A stretch of DNA of 6,520 nt from Ruminococcus sp. UBA4385 (lineage in GTDB: Bacteria; Bacillota_A; Clostridia; Oscillospirales; Ruminococcaceae): positions 1 to 6,520 of the forward strand of contig DGRP01000069.1 of NCBI GenBank assembly GCA_002391065.1, read 5' to 3'. Position numbers and translations under genes: made by a program. Position 1 is the stretch's first letter. Each line of letters starts with the position of its first letter. The notes below the pieces were generated by a model that was not told the DNA's origin, searched no databases, and saw nothing but the letters and a program-made list of their open reading frames with translations. Of the stretch, positions 5,891-6,520 are shown in pieces.

Positions 5891-5940
5891 GAAAATTTTT
5901 TCAAAAAAGGCTTGACAAATACAATCCAAAGTGATATAAT
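5891..5940 (+). promoter_or_regulatory. Consensus promoter with A/T-rich UP-like element for tRNA-Leu
   Basis: TTGACA (5912-5917) and TATAAT (5935-5940) are both perfect and separated by exactly 17 bases. An A/T-tract run (about 5891-5908) directly precedes the -35, as in UP elements of stable RNA genes. Transcription should start near 5947, about 24 bases before the mature tRNA. Confidence 0.9.
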
Positions 5941-5970
5941 AAGTAAGCTGAGTTTGAAACTCAAGAATAT

Positions 5971-6054
5971 GCGGCAGTGCTGGAATTGGCAGACAGGCAC
6001 GTTTGAGGGGCGTGTGTCCTTGACGTACGGGTTCAAGTCCCGTTTGCCGCACCA
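5971..6054 (+). tRNA. tRNA-Leu, anticodon GAG, CCA encoded
   Basis: The acceptor stem GCGGCAG (5971-5977) pairs with TTGCCGC (6044-6050; last pair G-T), with discriminator A at 6051 and encoded CCA at 6052-6054. The anticodon stem CACGT (5998-6002) pairs with GGCGTG bases 6010-6014, and the 7-base loop TTGAGGG-type presents GAG at 6005-6007. A long variable arm follows, as in class II tRNAs. The T arm is ACGGG-TTCAAGT-CCCGT. Anticodon GAG reads CUC and CUU leucine codons. The 84-base length fits tRNA-Leu. Confidence 0.95.
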
Positions 6055-6059
6055 ATGAG

Positions 6060-6106
6060 AGCTTCGCAAAACACCGAATTTACGGCGTTTGCGAAGTTCT
6101 TTTTTT
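6060..6106 (+). terminator. Terminator of the tRNA-Leu gene
   Basis: CTTCGCAAA (6062-6070) pairs with TTTGCGAAG (6088-6096). The stem continues past a bulge and a mismatch with CCG (6074-6076) against CGG (6083-6085). A run of seven T (6100-6106) follows closely. It begins 6 bases after the tRNA, so this is a single-gene transcription unit. Confidence 0.9.
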
Positions 6107-6119
6107 GTCTTAAATCGCC

Positions 6120-6140
6120 TTTGGGACTTGTTTGGGACTT
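6120..6140. repeat. Short tandem repeat TTTGGGACTT
   Basis: TTTGGGACTT occurs at 6120-6129 and again at 6131-6140 with one base between, and GGGACTTGT recurs at 6198-6206. On the minus strand the pair reads as Ser/Pro/Lys/Gln-rich codons (KSQTSPK). It may simply be remnant coding sequence. Confidence 0.5.
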
Positions 6141-6179
6141 ATTTTTCAGATAGCTTGCGTCCAACGAAAAAGCTGACAC

Positions 6180-6329
6180 TTATGACGCATCTTTCCGGGA
6201 CTTGTCATCGCTGCTGCTTTTGCTTGCTGTGATCTTTCCTTTCTTGCCGTAGCTCAACGGCAGAGCCTCGGCTACTGCGTCCATAGCGGCTGCCTGTGCA
6301 GTCTGGAAATAAACGGCAGAGAAGGAGCA
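6180..6329 (-). pseudogene. Possible integrase C-terminal remnant beside tRNA-Leu
   Basis: A start-less open stretch of 49 codons on the minus strand follows the ABC gene stop in the same frame and ends at TAA 6182-6180. It reads AVYFQTAQAAAMDAVAEALP, then a Lys/Ser-rich tail ending KSRKDAS. The frame beyond the stop stays open with SQTSPKGDL. The Ala-rich helix followed by a hydrophilic tail, placed next to a tRNA 3' end, recalls tyrosine recombinase ends at tRNA attachment sites. No catalytic R-H-R-Y residues are present, and no copy of the tRNA 3' end is seen, so this is a weak call. The rest of 6107-6329 shows no other gene or RNA that I can support, and no clear terminator for the ABC gene. 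Confidence 0.3.
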
Positions 6330-6520
6330 TCATGAGATCGTCCATTTTTCTCCCTCTGTCTGAGCCTGTACCATTCTTGCAAAAATACCGCCCTGCTTTA
6401 ACAGATCGTCGGGTTTGCCGGATTCCTTTACCGTACCGTCGGACAGTACCACTATCTTGTCTGCTCCCGATACTGTACGCATTCTGTGAGCAATAATAAT
6501 AACTGTTTTATTCTCGATCA
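6330..6520 (-). CDS. ABC exporter ATP-binding/permease protein, C-terminal end only
   Basis: The last 62 residues of a protein whose start lies beyond the right edge. TVIIIAHRMRTV carries the H-loop (switch histidine) of ABC ATPases. It is followed by the typical ADKIVVLSDGTVKESGK segment and the LLKQGGIFARMVQAQ helix that end half-transporters of the MsbA/IrtB-like multidrug, lipid or siderophore exporter class. The end GEKWTIS and stop TGA (6332-6330) look natural. Walker A, Walker B, signature motif and membrane domain are outside the window. In such families two half-transporter genes often lie in tandem, and a partner could sit further right. The substrate cannot be told from this fragment. 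Confidence 0.9.
   Translation of the reverse strand, partial: IENKTVIIIAHRMRTVSGADKIVVLSDGTVKESGKPDDLLKQGGIFARMVQAQTEGEKWTIS

Noticed and set aside
5738..6069. Two minus-strand frames of about 105 residues (GLEPVRQGHTPLKRACL and RDLNPYVKDTRPSN types)
   Set aside because: Their N-termini are the antisense of tRNA-Leu, a well-known source of spurious protein predictions, and they cross both promoters.
6254..6300. tRNA-like D-arm (AGCTCAACGGCAGAGC)
   Set aside because: No anticodon arm of proper geometry, no GTTCRA T arm and no acceptor pairing follow; it is a chance resemblance or coding sequence.
6183..6333. Short minus-strand frame overlapping the ABC stop (ATGA overlap)
   Set aside because: The overlap looks operon-like, but the product is Arg/Gln/Ser-rich with rare-looking arginine codons; the alternative frame reads more like protein.
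1..6520. CRISPR array, riboswitch or toxin-antitoxin pair
   Set aside because: No regularly spaced direct repeats, no recognisable aptamer core, and no small two-gene cassette were seen on either strand.

Overview
The window looks like a chromosomal stretch from a Gram-positive, anaerobic Clostridia, most likely a Ruminococcus-like member of the Oscillospiraceae. This rests on AGGAGG-type ribosome binding sites, consensus sigma-A promoters, a secreted protein built of fibronectin type III (fn3) domains plus a CAP domain, a STAS-kinase protein type, and codon use. The genus is inferred, not proven.

Layout. At 1-24 there is what looks like the outer end of an IS3-type insertion sequence. A strong extended -10 promoter (110-138) then drives a 547-residue exported protein (349-1992) with four fn3-like modules and a C-terminal CAP/SCP domain. 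A 172-bp MITE-like element (155-326) with perfect 18-bp terminal inverted repeats sits exactly between that promoter and the ribosome binding site. A hairpin terminator follows the gene (2006-2041). Next is a 287-bp element (2056-2342) made of two homologous ~95-bp halves in inverted orientation, each with its own base-paired hairpin. A long gene of unknown function (2464-4950; 828 residues, helical, lysine-rich, all six cysteines in one 90-residue segment) follows. It shares a bidirectional terminator (5032-5065) with a convergent minus-strand locus.

The minus-strand locus (5087-5703) encodes a STAS domain followed by the N-lobe of an APH-like kinase. The kinase reading frame breaks at about 5230, and an unrelated-looking C-terminal tail in another frame runs to 5087 just before the terminator. 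This looks like a deletion or fusion scar. A tRNA-Leu(GAG) gene with CCA encoded (5971-6054), a perfect consensus promoter and its own terminator comes next. Beyond it, 6107-6329 is a poorly coding stretch with a possible integrase tail remnant. The window ends inside an ABC exporter ATPase gene on the minus strand (6330-6520).

How it fits together: no multi-gene pathway is visible, since each gene has its own signals. The common theme is turnover by small mobile or palindromic elements around otherwise independent genes. The best candidates for something undescribed are the twin-hairpin inverted element at 2056-2342, the MITE lodged in the leader of the CAP gene, the broken STAS-kinase locus, and the unrecognised 828-residue protein.
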